From a virus: DNA of 35,455 nt. Within the stretch, counting starts at the first letter, position 1. Each line of letters begins with the position of its first letter. The DNA lies in IMG/VR virus record IMGVR_UViG_3300032289_000690, positions 1 through 35,455 of that record; one strand, written 5' to 3'. Of this stretch, positions 23,728 through 30,383 are shown piece by piece. The notes below the pieces were generated by a model. That model did no database searches, was not told the origin of the DNA, and saw only the letters and a program-made list of their open reading frames with translations. The translations under genes and the position numbers were made by a program.

Positions 23728-25512
23728 ATGGCAGATGACGTTCAAACCTACCAAGACCAGCTTGCGAAACTGCTTCAGGGGCAGATGGCCGAGCGGCCAA
23801 AGCCATTCCTTGATCCACAGATGTTGGCGCTTGCGGAAGGGTTTCTTACACCCGGCCGCACTGGTAGCGCATGGGAGGCTTTAGGAACGGCTGCAGGCAA
23901 GCTCAGAACGGCTCAGGAGCAACAGCAGCAGATAGACCAAGCCGAATCAGCCAGAAAGATTCAGTTGGCCCAGCTAGGCCTGCAGATGGCCTACCAGAAG
24001 CGCAAGGAAGGCTTGTGGGATGAGTACGAGTCTGGGAATGCGCCCCAAGAAATGGCTCCTGCTCCGATGGGGCAGCCACCGATGCCGCCGATGGGTCAGC
24101 CACCTATGCAGCCGATGCGGGAATTAGCGGAAGGTCGTCCTGAAATAGATAGAGGGGCTATTCCGACTCCGGCTCAGGTAGGTCTGGTGCCGAAACCATC
24201 GTTTAAGTTTGGTATGAGCCCGGTCAATCCTCCTCCGGCTTCTCCTGCACAGCCCCCATCGGGTCTTGGGGGGGCACCTCAAGAACCACAAGGTGCGTTG
24301 CCAAGAGCCATGCCATCTCGTAATCAGTTTGCTGCAAGCGGAGTTCCAACAGCAATTCAAACAGAACTTGGCACTCAGATTGCACCACCGTTAAATGTTC
24401 CTGATGAAAAACAATTGGCTAGACTGGCTAGGATGGCCGGAACAGATCTTGCAACTTACCAAAATCAAAGGTTTGAACGAGAGTTAAAAAAGCGTCAAAA
24501 CCAGCCATGGGGCGTGTTTGATCCAGCATCGGGCATGGGGTACACCACTCCGTCTTCAAAAACGGCTCAGGTTCGACTTGGCCCTAACCCCGATGACGTC
24601 TACGAAGCCAATGAAGGATTGGTTGCCAATTACTATTCTGCGTACAACCGCGGTGACATAGCAAGAGCTTCGCATTTTAGTGATCAAATTAGAAATGTTG
24701 GACGCAATAACCCTCAATTTGACGAGTCTGGTAGGCCCGTTCCTCTAGAAAAAGTAAAGCCATATCCAACAGTTGCTGATACCAAAGCTCGTGAAGCCGA
24801 AGTTGCTTTGCAGCAAGAAATGGCAAAAAAAGAAGCAGAAGCAAATTTTAAAGCTCGCACCGAAACCATTCCAAACATGAAACAGGTTTCCAGAGAGCAA
24901 ATTGAAACAGCCACTCAACTAAAAGATTTGCTTAAAAACAATCCAATTGCATTTGGGCCATTAGCAAAGTCTGGCTTCCTTGCGGCTGCTACAAACTTTA
25001 TTGCTGGAAAGATTGTTTCTAAAGACCCCAGTGAACTAAATGGCATTGACGATTTGGTTGTTCAAATGACTGGAAAAGATGCGGACATTTCCGCTCGCCA
25101 GAACGCACGAGCGTTGATAAATAATGTTTTGTTTACGTTACGCCAAAAGAATCAAGGACAGGGCGCGTGGTCAAACGCCGAAAGTTCCGCGTTGGCTGCA
25201 ACTGGACCCGGACTTGGCGACACTCCGGAGGCGTTGCTCAACAAACTTGATATCCTCCGTTTGAACGGAATTAAACAACAAAAATATCTTGAAGATTACA
25301 AAGGGTGGCAAAAAAATCCTGTCAACAAAGGCAAAGGCTGGCTTAATTATTCTGAATCAGAAGATTACGAAAAAATCACAGAAGAATTTGACGAAAAATT
25401 AAAGTCAATATTCAAAGGTTCTGCGCCACGGCCATCTGCCCCTCCCGCGCCTCCTGCTCCTCCTGCGCCTTCTGCCCCAAAGGCTCCAAGAATCATTCCG
25501 TACACTCCGTAG
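23728..25512 (+). CDS. Internal virion / ejection-type protein, proline-rich
   Basis: The protein has 594 residues. The N-terminus FLDPQMLALAEGFLTPGRTG, then SAWEALGTAAGKLRTAQEQQ, is a module common in phage structural proteins. Residues about 110-130 repeat MGQPPMPPMGQPPMQPM, and more Pro-rich linkers follow to about 200. The C-terminal half is helical, with charged stretches (TKAREAEVALQQEMAKKEAE) and QNARALINNVLFTLRQKNQG. The end is PAPPAPPAPSAPKAPRIIPY. The organisation of three long helical genes after the nozzle fits the ejectosome of podoviruses, but no lytic transglycosylase motif is seen. Confidence 0.72.
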   Translation: MADDVQTYQDQLAKLLQGQMAERPKPFLDPQMLALAEGFLTPGRTGSAWEALGTAAGKLRTAQEQQQQIDQAESARKIQLAQLGLQMAYQKRKEGLWDEYESGNAPQEMAPAPMGQPPMPPMGQPPMQPMRELAEGRPEIDRGAIPTPAQVGLVPKPSFKFGMSPVNPPPASPAQPPSGLGGAPQEPQGALPRAMPSRNQFAASGVPTAIQTELGTQIAPPLNVPDEKQLARLARMAGTDLATYQNQRFERELKKRQNQPWGVFDPASGMGYTTPSSKTAQVRLGPNPDDVYEANEGLVANYYSAYNRGDIARASHFSDQIRNVGRNNPQFDESGRPVPLEKVKPYPTVADTKAREAEVALQQEMAKKEAEANFKARTETIPNMKQVSREQIETATQLKDLLKNNPIAFGPLAKSGFLAAATNFIAGKIVSKDPSELNGIDDLVVQMTGKDADISARQNARALINNVLFTLRQKNQGQGAWSNAESSALAATGPGLGDTPEALLNKLDILRLNGIKQQKYLEDYKGWQKNPVNKGKGWLNYSESEDYEKITEEFDEKLKSIFKGSAPRPSAPPAPPAPPAPSAPKAPRIIPYTP

Positions 25513-25524
25513 TAAGGATCGGCC

Positions 25525-26682
25525 ATGGCAACTAGAAACGTAAAACTGCCGAATGGCGACATTGTGTCTGGAGTGCCAGACAATGTGACTGATGAAGCTA
25601 TTTTTGCAAGGTACAGCAAACCGGCTGAATCAAAGGATGACGGACAAAAGCCTTCAAAGTTGCTCAATTTTTTGTTGGAAGAGCGCGAAGCAATTCGTAG
25701 AAGGATTGATGACGGGGATACGGATGTTGGCCAACCAGACTTAGACATTATTGAGCGCAAGATAAGGGAGGCCAAAGGGGAGCCTCCTATTGAAACGCCC
25801 AAACTTACGCCACAAGCTGTTGAAGACGGAGCGCCCCCATCGACTGGCCCAAGTTTGGAAGCTATGCAGGATGATGCGGCCAAACGTCAAGTACTCCAGC
25901 AAATGGAGCAACAACGGGCCGCGAGTCAGCCGGAACAAGACCGTCTGCTTGGCCAAATATTGGGAGGTACTGTAGGTGCCGGCGCTGGAGCGGCCATGCA
26001 AACCAACCAACTGGTTCGGGCTGGGATCAACGCCTTGCGTCAACCACCAGCAGCACCACGGATTGAACCTACACTTGATGGCCCGTTGACATCTGGCCAA
26101 AAATGGCTGAAAAACTACGCTGGGCATACAGACGTAAACCCTAATGTCACGAGCGTCCCTGAAGCTGCTGCGTTGCATAAACGTCAAAAGGTTGGCCACG
26201 GCAAAATTACAAGCCGCATCAGCGAGATGTATCCGCAGCGCCCGGGGCAGCCTAATTCAATTTTTGAGCGTATGGGTCCCAACCCTGAACCACCTGCGTC
26301 CCCGCCTATGGCTACGCCCCGTACAAGGGCTGCGCTGGACGCTGTGACTGACACCTTTAAAGCCGCAACCCAACCGTTTGCCGCGGCAAGTAGGGTTGGA
26401 ACTCAGGTTGTTCCGGCTTTAGGAATGCCGATTGCTGGGATTGGAGTTGGCGGCGGCTTGGCTGACGTTGCTACTGGAATACGACAAGGCGATTCCGAAC
26501 GTGCTGCTCTTGGCGGCGCTGAAACGGCTGGTTCTATAGCGTCACTGATTCCAAAGCTCGCAAGGCTTGGCATACCGTTAACGGTAGCAATTGAGGCATA
26601 TAGAGCATTGAAAGACCCAGCCGACCGTATGCGTCTACACGAGATGATGTTCGGCCGTACCGAGCCTGACAAGCCTATTTAA
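25525..26682 (+). CDS. Internal virion / ejection-type protein, last late gene
   Basis: The protein has 385 residues, with AAGGA before the ATG. The N-terminus KLPNGDIVSGVPDNVTDEAI (6-25) resembles the start of many phage structural proteins. Charged helices follow, then Gly/Ala-rich hydrophobic stretches: GQILGGTVGAGAGAAM (about 148-163) and GMPIAGIGVGGGLADVATGI (about 299-318). These could enter a membrane during DNA ejection. It is the final gene of the late operon; its stop lies within the end of the convergent gene, and a terminator follows 50 bases downstream. Confidence 0.72.
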   Translation: MATRNVKLPNGDIVSGVPDNVTDEAIFARYSKPAESKDDGQKPSKLLNFLLEEREAIRRRIDDGDTDVGQPDLDIIERKIREAKGEPPIETPKLTPQAVEDGAPPSTGPSLEAMQDDAAKRQVLQQMEQQRAASQPEQDRLLGQILGGTVGAGAGAAMQTNQLVRAGINALRQPPAAPRIEPTLDGPLTSGQKWLKNYAGHTDVNPNVTSVPEAAALHKRQKVGHGKITSRISEMYPQRPGQPNSIFERMGPNPEPPASPPMATPRTRAALDAVTDTFKAATQPFAAASRVGTQVVPALGMPIAGIGVGGGLADVATGIRQGDSERAALGGAETAGSIASLIPKLARLGIPLTVAIEAYRALKDPADRMRLHEMMFGRTEPDKPI

Positions 26683-26905
26683 GTTCAATCTTTGGGGTCT
26701 CTCCTCCCCCAAGGCCGGCGGGTGCCGGTTTAGCCGGTACGATTACCGGCTTTTTTTCGCTTTGAGCAATAACGTACTGCTCCACAATCCGAGCAAATTC
26801 TAATACATCGACGTATCCATACACGCCATTTGGATTGCGCGATTTATCGGTGTAAAAATATAGTTGCTTGATTGTGGCATCAGTCAAATAGGATTTACTT
26901 AACAT
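26675..26905 (-). CDS. Small early protein, convergent with the late operon
   Basis: The protein has 76 residues. The start overlaps the end of the upstream minus-strand gene (11 bases). The N-terminal 50 residues are likely folded (YLTDATIKQLYFYTDKSRNP, DVLEFARIVEQYVIAQ). The tail VIVPAKPAPAGLGGGETPK is Pro/Gly-rich and is encoded by the DNA that forms the plus-strand terminator. The last eight bases overlap the end of the convergent late gene. Function unknown. Confidence 0.65.
   Translation of the reverse strand: MLSKSYLTDATIKQLYFYTDKSRNPNGVYGYVDVLEFARIVEQYVIAQSEKKPVIVPAKPAPAGLGGGETPKIELK
26733..26757 (+). terminator. Intrinsic terminator ending the late operon
   Basis: GCCGGTA (26733-26739), loop CGAT, TACCGGC (26744-26750) form a perfect 7-bp stem followed by seven T (26751-26757). 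It lies 50 bases after the stop of the last late gene and reads in the plus direction. It sits inside the minus-strand gene at 26675-26905, so the same bases code for Pro/Ala/Lys residues there. Read as a minus-strand transcript, the stem would be preceded by A and not followed by U. Confidence 0.88.
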
Positions 26906-27107
26906 TCTTTGCCTTCCATAATTCCCAGTTGACGATTGCGTTTTTGGAAATAATGCGCTGAGTTCCTGACCTATAAAGGTTTAAATCTGAATCCAAAAAA
27001 TCTCCAATTGCTTCTTTTTTGGTCAAGAACAACTCGTGTTTTTCCGCCGCGTCGGCTGATGGAAAAATTTGACCATCGGTGGTCATGTAGGCTTGAACCG
27101 TTTTCAT
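26895..27107 (-). CDS. Small conserved-type early protein
   Basis: The start at 27107 (MKTVQAYMTTDGQIF) overlaps the nuclease stop by ATGA and is preferred over an in-frame ATG at 27131. The protein has 70 residues. The phrase TTDGQIFPSADAAEKHE resembles small phage proteins in which a DG..F....A..HE motif recurs. The rest is KEAIGDFLDSDLNLYR and a Trp-containing C-terminus (NWELWKAKNVK). Function unknown; it is probably translated together with the upstream PD-(D/E)XK nuclease. Confidence 0.7.
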   Translation of the reverse strand: MKTVQAYMTTDGQIFPSADAAEKHELFLTKKEAIGDFLDSDLNLYRSGTQRIISKNAIVNWELWKAKNVK

Positions 27108-27859
27108 TTGTGTCCGTTTTTTCGTTGCCAAAATTTAAGAAGGTAAAGGAACATATCAATTCCTTTGTCAATCTCCTCCTCCGTCCATTCTTTCAGGTAC
27201 ACCGTGCCGGGATGGGTACGAGAAACAAATAGATTTGCACATCGAGGCTCTTCCATCCCTAATCCAAGGCTGTACGCAGCCAACTGCATTAGGTGTTCAT
27301 CATAGCCTTCGATCTTGTCACCGGGTGCAAATTCCTTGGTTTTTACGTCAACCACAATGTTCTTGCAATGCAAATCAACTTTGCCGCCAAAGCCAAACTC
27401 ATGGCTAAAAGACTGTTCGGCAACCCACTCCTGATCACCAAAAGTTTCGCGTAGCCGATCATTGACTGCTTTGACGTGTTCAAAGTGACGCGAGATCTGA
27501 CGGCCAGTCCAAAAGTCTTCAATCGAATTGTGGATGTCCGTTCCGGCATCGGCCGCGGCTTTAGCCAACTCTTTAGAGTCAACCATCACACGGTCCATAA
27601 ACGAGCCGTCAGTCTCTTCCGGCTTCCGGGTAAGGGTAAGGGCGCTCAACAACACTTGGCGCTGCAGCCAAGCGGTCAGAGCGGGTTTTGCGGCCACGTT
27701 AAGTATCGTGGTCACCGATGGCACCAGATTCAGGGATCGTGCGTCCCTCAGAGTCGTTGGCCGGTAGTTTCCGTTGGCACCAAGCACTGTGTACATTGGA
27801 TCCCCAGAGCGGGTGTACCAATGCTCGCTGGAGCTAATCTTTCCTTGAGACGCGATCAT
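27104..27859 (-). CDS. PD-(D/E)XK nuclease (RecB/Cas4-like exonuclease fold)
   Basis: ATG at 27859 (251 residues) is chosen because TAGGAG lies six bases upstream; an in-frame ATG at 27892 lacks this. Motifs: GTDIH (106-110), Glu149 in AEQSFSHEF, GFGGKVDL (156-163) with Asp162, VVDVKTKE (169-176) giving D171-x-K173, and YDEHLMQLAAY (186-196) as the Q-xxx-Y motif. This full set is the RecB-type active site. Phage members act as DNA exonucleases in recombination or genome processing. It lies in the same operon as an SSB-like protein. Confidence 0.88.
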   Translation of the reverse strand: MIASQGKISSSEHWYTRSGDPMYTVLGANGNYRPTTLRDARSLNLVPSVTTILNVAAKPALTAWLQRQVLLSALTLTRKPEETDGSFMDRVMVDSKELAKAAADAGTDIHNSIEDFWTGRQISRHFEHVKAVNDRLRETFGDQEWVAEQSFSHEFGFGGKVDLHCKNIVVDVKTKEFAPGDKIEGYDEHLMQLAAYSLGLGMEEPRCANLFVSRTHPGTVYLKEWTEEEIDKGIDMFLYLLKFWQRKNGHK

Positions 27860-28007
27860 GCAAACTCCTATTTGGTTTTCCAACCCCAACAATTTGAAAA
27901 GGATGAGGGGTTGGCGCTGTTTTCTTAAATTCTTTAATCCACCTATTCAAGCGTGCAGAAGTTCTTTGATTCCAACCCCTGTCTTCTTTTTCTAGCAAAT
28001 GAATCAT
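27834..28007 (-). CDS. Possible 57-residue basic protein
   Basis: ATG at 28007, stop TAG at 27834-27836. The product is basic and begins MIHLLEKEDRGWNQRTSARL, followed by NRWIKEFKKTAP. GGAG lies about 12 bases before the ATG. It fills the gap between the glycosyltransferase and the nuclease gene and overlaps the latter by 26 bases. No family is recognised. The case is only moderate: length is short and there is no codon evidence beyond position. Confidence 0.4.
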   Translation of the reverse strand: MIHLLEKEDRGWNQRTSARLNRWIKEFKKTAPTPHPFQIVGVGKPNRSLHDRVSRKD

Positions 28008-28023
28008 TCAGTTTAACTCCATG

Positions 28024-28644
28024 TCATGTAATGTTGTCATACCCAAGGGTAGAACCCCACAATTGATCTGCAAAGCAGTGCCCGGTTCCTTCGTATCTAA
28101 CCCCTGCGTAATGAGTTTTAATGAAAAAATAAGAAGGGTAAATTGTCAAAGGATACTGTGTTTCTCGAAACACATTAGTTAGGTGGGTTGGCCCAACAGA
28201 AATCCAAGCCCTTTCGTTAATTACCGTTTCTTTTTTGTTCAAACCTAGAATGCACTCCCTAAAAAATTTGTTTTTTGGAACAGATCCAATTGTTCCGCAG
28301 GAAATTAAATTCGGCCTGATGAGTTCTTGCTCCCAACAAACAAAGGCTTCCGGAGCCAAAAGCCAATCTTCAAGTGGCTTTAGGCAAACAGAATCTGCAT
28401 CTAGTGTTATCCCTCCTTCGTTGTAAAGTATTTCATAGCGCATGATGTCTGCAACACCATTTAACTCCCTCGAAAACATATCTTTCATATGCCTTGAGTT
28501 AACCCAATGGTAGTCGTTTAATTCTTGATTGCCCCAAATTTTTATTTGGTAGTCTGGGTTTTTGATGCGCCAAGTGTTGATGCAATTATCCGGACGCTTA
28601 GACTCGTCTCCAACCCAGACAAAGTGCAATACCTTTGGTATCAC
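28024..28644 (-). CDS. Glycosyltransferase, GT32 / sugar-binding DXD family
   Basis: The start is GTG in a GTGA overlap with the HTH gene; 206 residues. The N-terminus IPKVLHFVWVGD is the classic opening of GT32-like (OCH1/Gly_transf_sug) enzymes. ADIMRYEILYNEGGITLDAD (65-84) contains the DXD metal/nucleotide-sugar motif (Asp82, Asp84). A C-terminal HCFADQLWGST lies near the end. The family transfers sugars, often mannose- or galactose-type, to glycans. Its place in the early operon suggests it acts before or during replication, perhaps on host envelope glycans or on phage DNA or protein. The acceptor is unknown. Confidence 0.88.
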   Translation of the reverse strand: MIPKVLHFVWVGDESKRPDNCINTWRIKNPDYQIKIWGNQELNDYHWVNSRHMKDMFSRELNGVADIMRYEILYNEGGITLDADSVCLKPLEDWLLAPEAFVCWEQELIRPNLISCGTIGSVPKNKFFRECILGLNKKETVINERAWISVGPTHLTNVFRETQYPLTIYPSYFFIKTHYAGVRYEGTGHCFADQLWGSTLGYDNIT

Positions 28645-29078
28645 TCTACTTCGCTCCGCAAGCCGTGTTTGAATTCAACTTGCTTGATTAGTTTGACAAC
28701 TTGTTTTTTGGTGAACAAGATGTACCGGTCTGCTTGATCAACAAGGTCTTCAATTTCATCGTCAGTCATTGCTTTTTTTTCTTCAACAACTGGTTTGGCA
28801 CGACGTTTGTTTGTCAGTTCAGACTTGCGTTTTGCTTGAAGTTGCTCGTACAAGTCATTGAAAACGCTAATGTCTATCTCGTGCATTTTTGCAAACTTGA
28901 TCACCTTGTCATGTCTTGGAAGGTAGTCACCACTGTCCCAACTTTGTACGGATGTTCGGTGGCAGTCTAGTTCTTCACAAACCATATTCATGGTTAAATT
29001 TAGCTTCTTGCGCTGAGCAAGTATTAGTTCTGAAAAAGGGTTTTCGTACCTGTCTTTGCGTTTTTCTGTATTAGCCAT
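28641..29078 (-). CDS. XRE-family HTH DNA-binding protein
   Basis: The start at 29078 is preferred over the longer in-frame ATG at 29213 because AGAGGGA precedes it and the longer form overlaps the upstream gene completely. The protein has 145 residues. The HTH lies at about 15-72: FSELILAQRKKLNLTMNMVC, then CHRTSVQSWDSGDYLP, as in Cro/CI-like domains. A basic linker (KRKSELTNKRRAKP, about 88-101) and a helical C-terminus follow. It may regulate the divergent promoters at 30.1 kb or a host operon; no peptidase or dimerisation domain typical of a CI repressor is seen. Confidence 0.75.
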   Translation of the reverse strand: MANTEKRKDRYENPFSELILAQRKKLNLTMNMVCEELDCHRTSVQSWDSGDYLPRHDKVIKFAKMHEIDISVFNDLYEQLQAKRKSELTNKRRAKPVVEEKKAMTDDEIEDLVDQADRYILFTKKQVVKLIKQVEFKHGLRSEVE

Positions 29079-29079
29079 T

Positions 29080-29271
29080 TTAGATCCCTCTGAAGTATTT
29101 TTTAAAGACTGAATTGGTAATTCTTGTTGCAATTGGATCTCTCCAGTTAAGAAGTGTGTTTTGAATGATCTCCATATCGTAGTCAAGTGATTGAATGCGT
29201 GGCTTTTTTTCATATGCCCTGCCGATGAATTTGGGTTCCCAATCCTTTACAATTTGACCTTGAACAATCAT
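29080..29271 (-). CDS. Small protein of unknown function
   Basis: The protein has 63 residues, starting in an ATGA overlap with the preceding membrane-protein gene and ending one base before the HTH gene start. The sequence is MIVQGQIVKDWEPKFIGRAY, then PRIQSLDYDMEIIQNTLLNW and RDPIATRITNSVFKKYF. It is predicted mixed alpha/beta, with no cysteines and no recognised family. The tight coupling on both sides supports its being translated. Confidence 0.6.
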   Translation of the reverse strand: MIVQGQIVKDWEPKFIGRAYEKKPRIQSLDYDMEIIQNTLLNWRDPIATRITNSVFKKYFRGI

Positions 29272-29414
29272 TTAGCATCCCTCATTGCCAATATTGTGTA
29301 GCCGATACACCAGACACAGGCCATCATCATGATCTGGTGCTCCTCAGCAAACGCTGAGGCAACAGCCAGAACAAATGACGCCAGCGCTGCCCACTCTTTG
29401 ATGGTTTCAGGCAT
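29268..29414 (-). CDS. 48-residue membrane protein
   Basis: ATG at 29414 is chosen: AAGGAG lies six bases upstream. It gives 48 residues, with two hydrophobic segments separated by a short acidic loop (EWAALASFVLAVASAFA; EEHQ; IMMMACVWCIGYTILAM). A longer frame from 29453 would overlap the SSB-like gene. Such tiny two-TM proteins in early phage operons may be involved in superinfection exclusion or host membrane takeover; this is only a suggestion. Confidence 0.65.
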   Translation of the reverse strand: MPETIKEWAALASFVLAVASAFAEEHQIMMMACVWCIGYTILAMRDAK

Positions 29415-29424
29415 GGCGGTCTCC

Positions 29425-30045
29425 TTAAAACGGAATGTCTTCGTCGACATCAACTGAAAACGAAGCCGGACTTGAAGTCTTGTTCCATTCAGGCGTGGCC
29501 ATCAGCTTGGCCTTTAGCCGGTCATGAAATGTCGCAAAGACAGCCATGTCAGGTTTAGACAAGTCAAAAATTTCAGGCTTGCTGAACCCTGTTGGAAGCC
29601 CCGCGGCCTTGATTGCTGAAGGCACCGGATTGACTGAGTCAATGTTGGTGTATTCCTTACCGTCTTGACCGATTGAAGTCACGATGGTGACCATGCACCA
29701 GACACCAAGCAGGTTTTTTAGCTCAAACCCCTTGAGTTCGTCTGATGTAAAATCACGCCCCCTCCACGAGGACAAGTCTTTACGCAACGCGGACTTGGGG
29801 GCCAACGTGTTGCTGTAGTTCTTGGACACGCTCATTGGCTCGCCCTTCGGGGTCAGCAAAGGTTTTCCCTCGTCATCTTCGCCGTGTACTTCCCAGTTAA
29901 TCATGATCATCTGGCGTTCTTTCGCAACGCCCATGTATTCAGTCTTCTGGGTTCCGAGGTCAACCACTCTGTAGCACCGGGCAAGGTGCATACCCGGGGG
30001 GACCGGCTTAAAAGTGCTTGTCGTTTCTTTCGCTATGAGACTCAT
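29425..30045 (-). CDS. Single-stranded DNA-binding protein (phage type)
   Basis: The protein has 206 residues, with AAGGA before the ATG. The C-terminus VDVDEDIPF is the acidic tip (DxDxIPF) by which SSBs recruit replication partners. The N-terminal body (GMHLARCYRVVDLGTQKTEY, MINWEVHGEDDEGKPLL, SVSKNYSNTLAPKSALRKDL, GVWCMVTIVTSIGQDGKEYT) matches the phage family of SSB-like proteins with an OB fold. It would coat single-stranded DNA during replication and recombination. It is the first gene of the minus-strand early operon, next to the divergent control region. Confidence 0.85.
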   Translation of the reverse strand: MSLIAKETTSTFKPVPPGMHLARCYRVVDLGTQKTEYMGVAKERQMIMINWEVHGEDDEGKPLLTPKGEPMSVSKNYSNTLAPKSALRKDLSSWRGRDFTSDELKGFELKNLLGVWCMVTIVTSIGQDGKEYTNIDSVNPVPSAIKAAGLPTGFSKPEIFDLSKPDMAVFATFHDRLKAKLMATPEWNKTSSPASFSVDVDEDIPF

Positions 30046-30179
30046 TTTGTTCCTTGGGTTGTAAAAACTTGGCGCAGGTAAGCACCAGACCGAAGACTAC
30101 CACCAGCCAGCGAAGAGTACAAGTGAGTTGCGTAAAAAACAAAAGCGTGCAACAATCACTTTCACTCTAGGGAGACGTG
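30046..30179 (+). promoter_or_regulatory. Divergent early control region
   Basis: These 134 bases separate the start of the SSB-like gene (minus) from the Cro-like gene (plus). A possible plus promoter is TTGCGT (30128-30133), 17-bp spacer, AACAAT (30151-30156); it matches the consensus only partly (3/6 and 4/6). Short arms GTTGC (30127-30131) and GCAAC (30149-30153) overlap it and could be an operator. The plus-strand ribosome site is AGGGAG (30169-30174). No convincing minus-strand promoter hexamers were found, though one must exist unless transcription starts elsewhere. Confidence 0.4.
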
Positions 30180-30383
30180 ATGCACCTGAACGAATATTTC
30201 AAGACCCAGCCGTACGGCCAGAAAGCAGAGTTGGCGCGGCGTCTGGGCATAACGAAGCAGTGGATGAGCGAGATCCTAAGCGGTCGTCAGGCACCCACCG
30301 CGATGATGGCAATCGAGATCGAGAGGGCCACTGGGGTCAGCCGCAAGCTGCTGCGTCCGGACGTGTTTGGGGACATCGAGTGA
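30180..30383 (+). CDS. Cro/YdaS-like HTH regulator
   Basis: ATG at 30180 (five bases after AGGGAG) gives 67 residues; a GTG three bases upstream is possible. The HTH AELARRLGITKQWMSEILSG (16-35) is followed by RQAPTAMMAIEIERATGVSR, the pattern of YdaS/Cro-type small regulators (the KLLRPDVF ending is typical). It sits as the first gene of the replication operon, as Cro does in lambdoid phages. It probably binds the adjacent divergent region. Confidence 0.85.
   Translation: MHLNEYFKTQPYGQKAELARRLGITKQWMSEILSGRQAPTAMMAIEIERATGVSRKLLRPDVFGDIE

Noticed and set aside
25365-25883. 172-codon minus-strand open frame
   Set aside because: It spans the junction of two plus-strand genes and is Ser/Gly-rich antisense sequence; both plus-strand genes have good starts and conserved phrases.
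30128-30379. N-terminal extension of the replication protein frame
   Set aside because: The frame is open upstream, but it runs across the Cro-like gene in another phase. GTG at 30380 overlaps that gene's stop and begins with the conserved NWYKFFPKDFQ.
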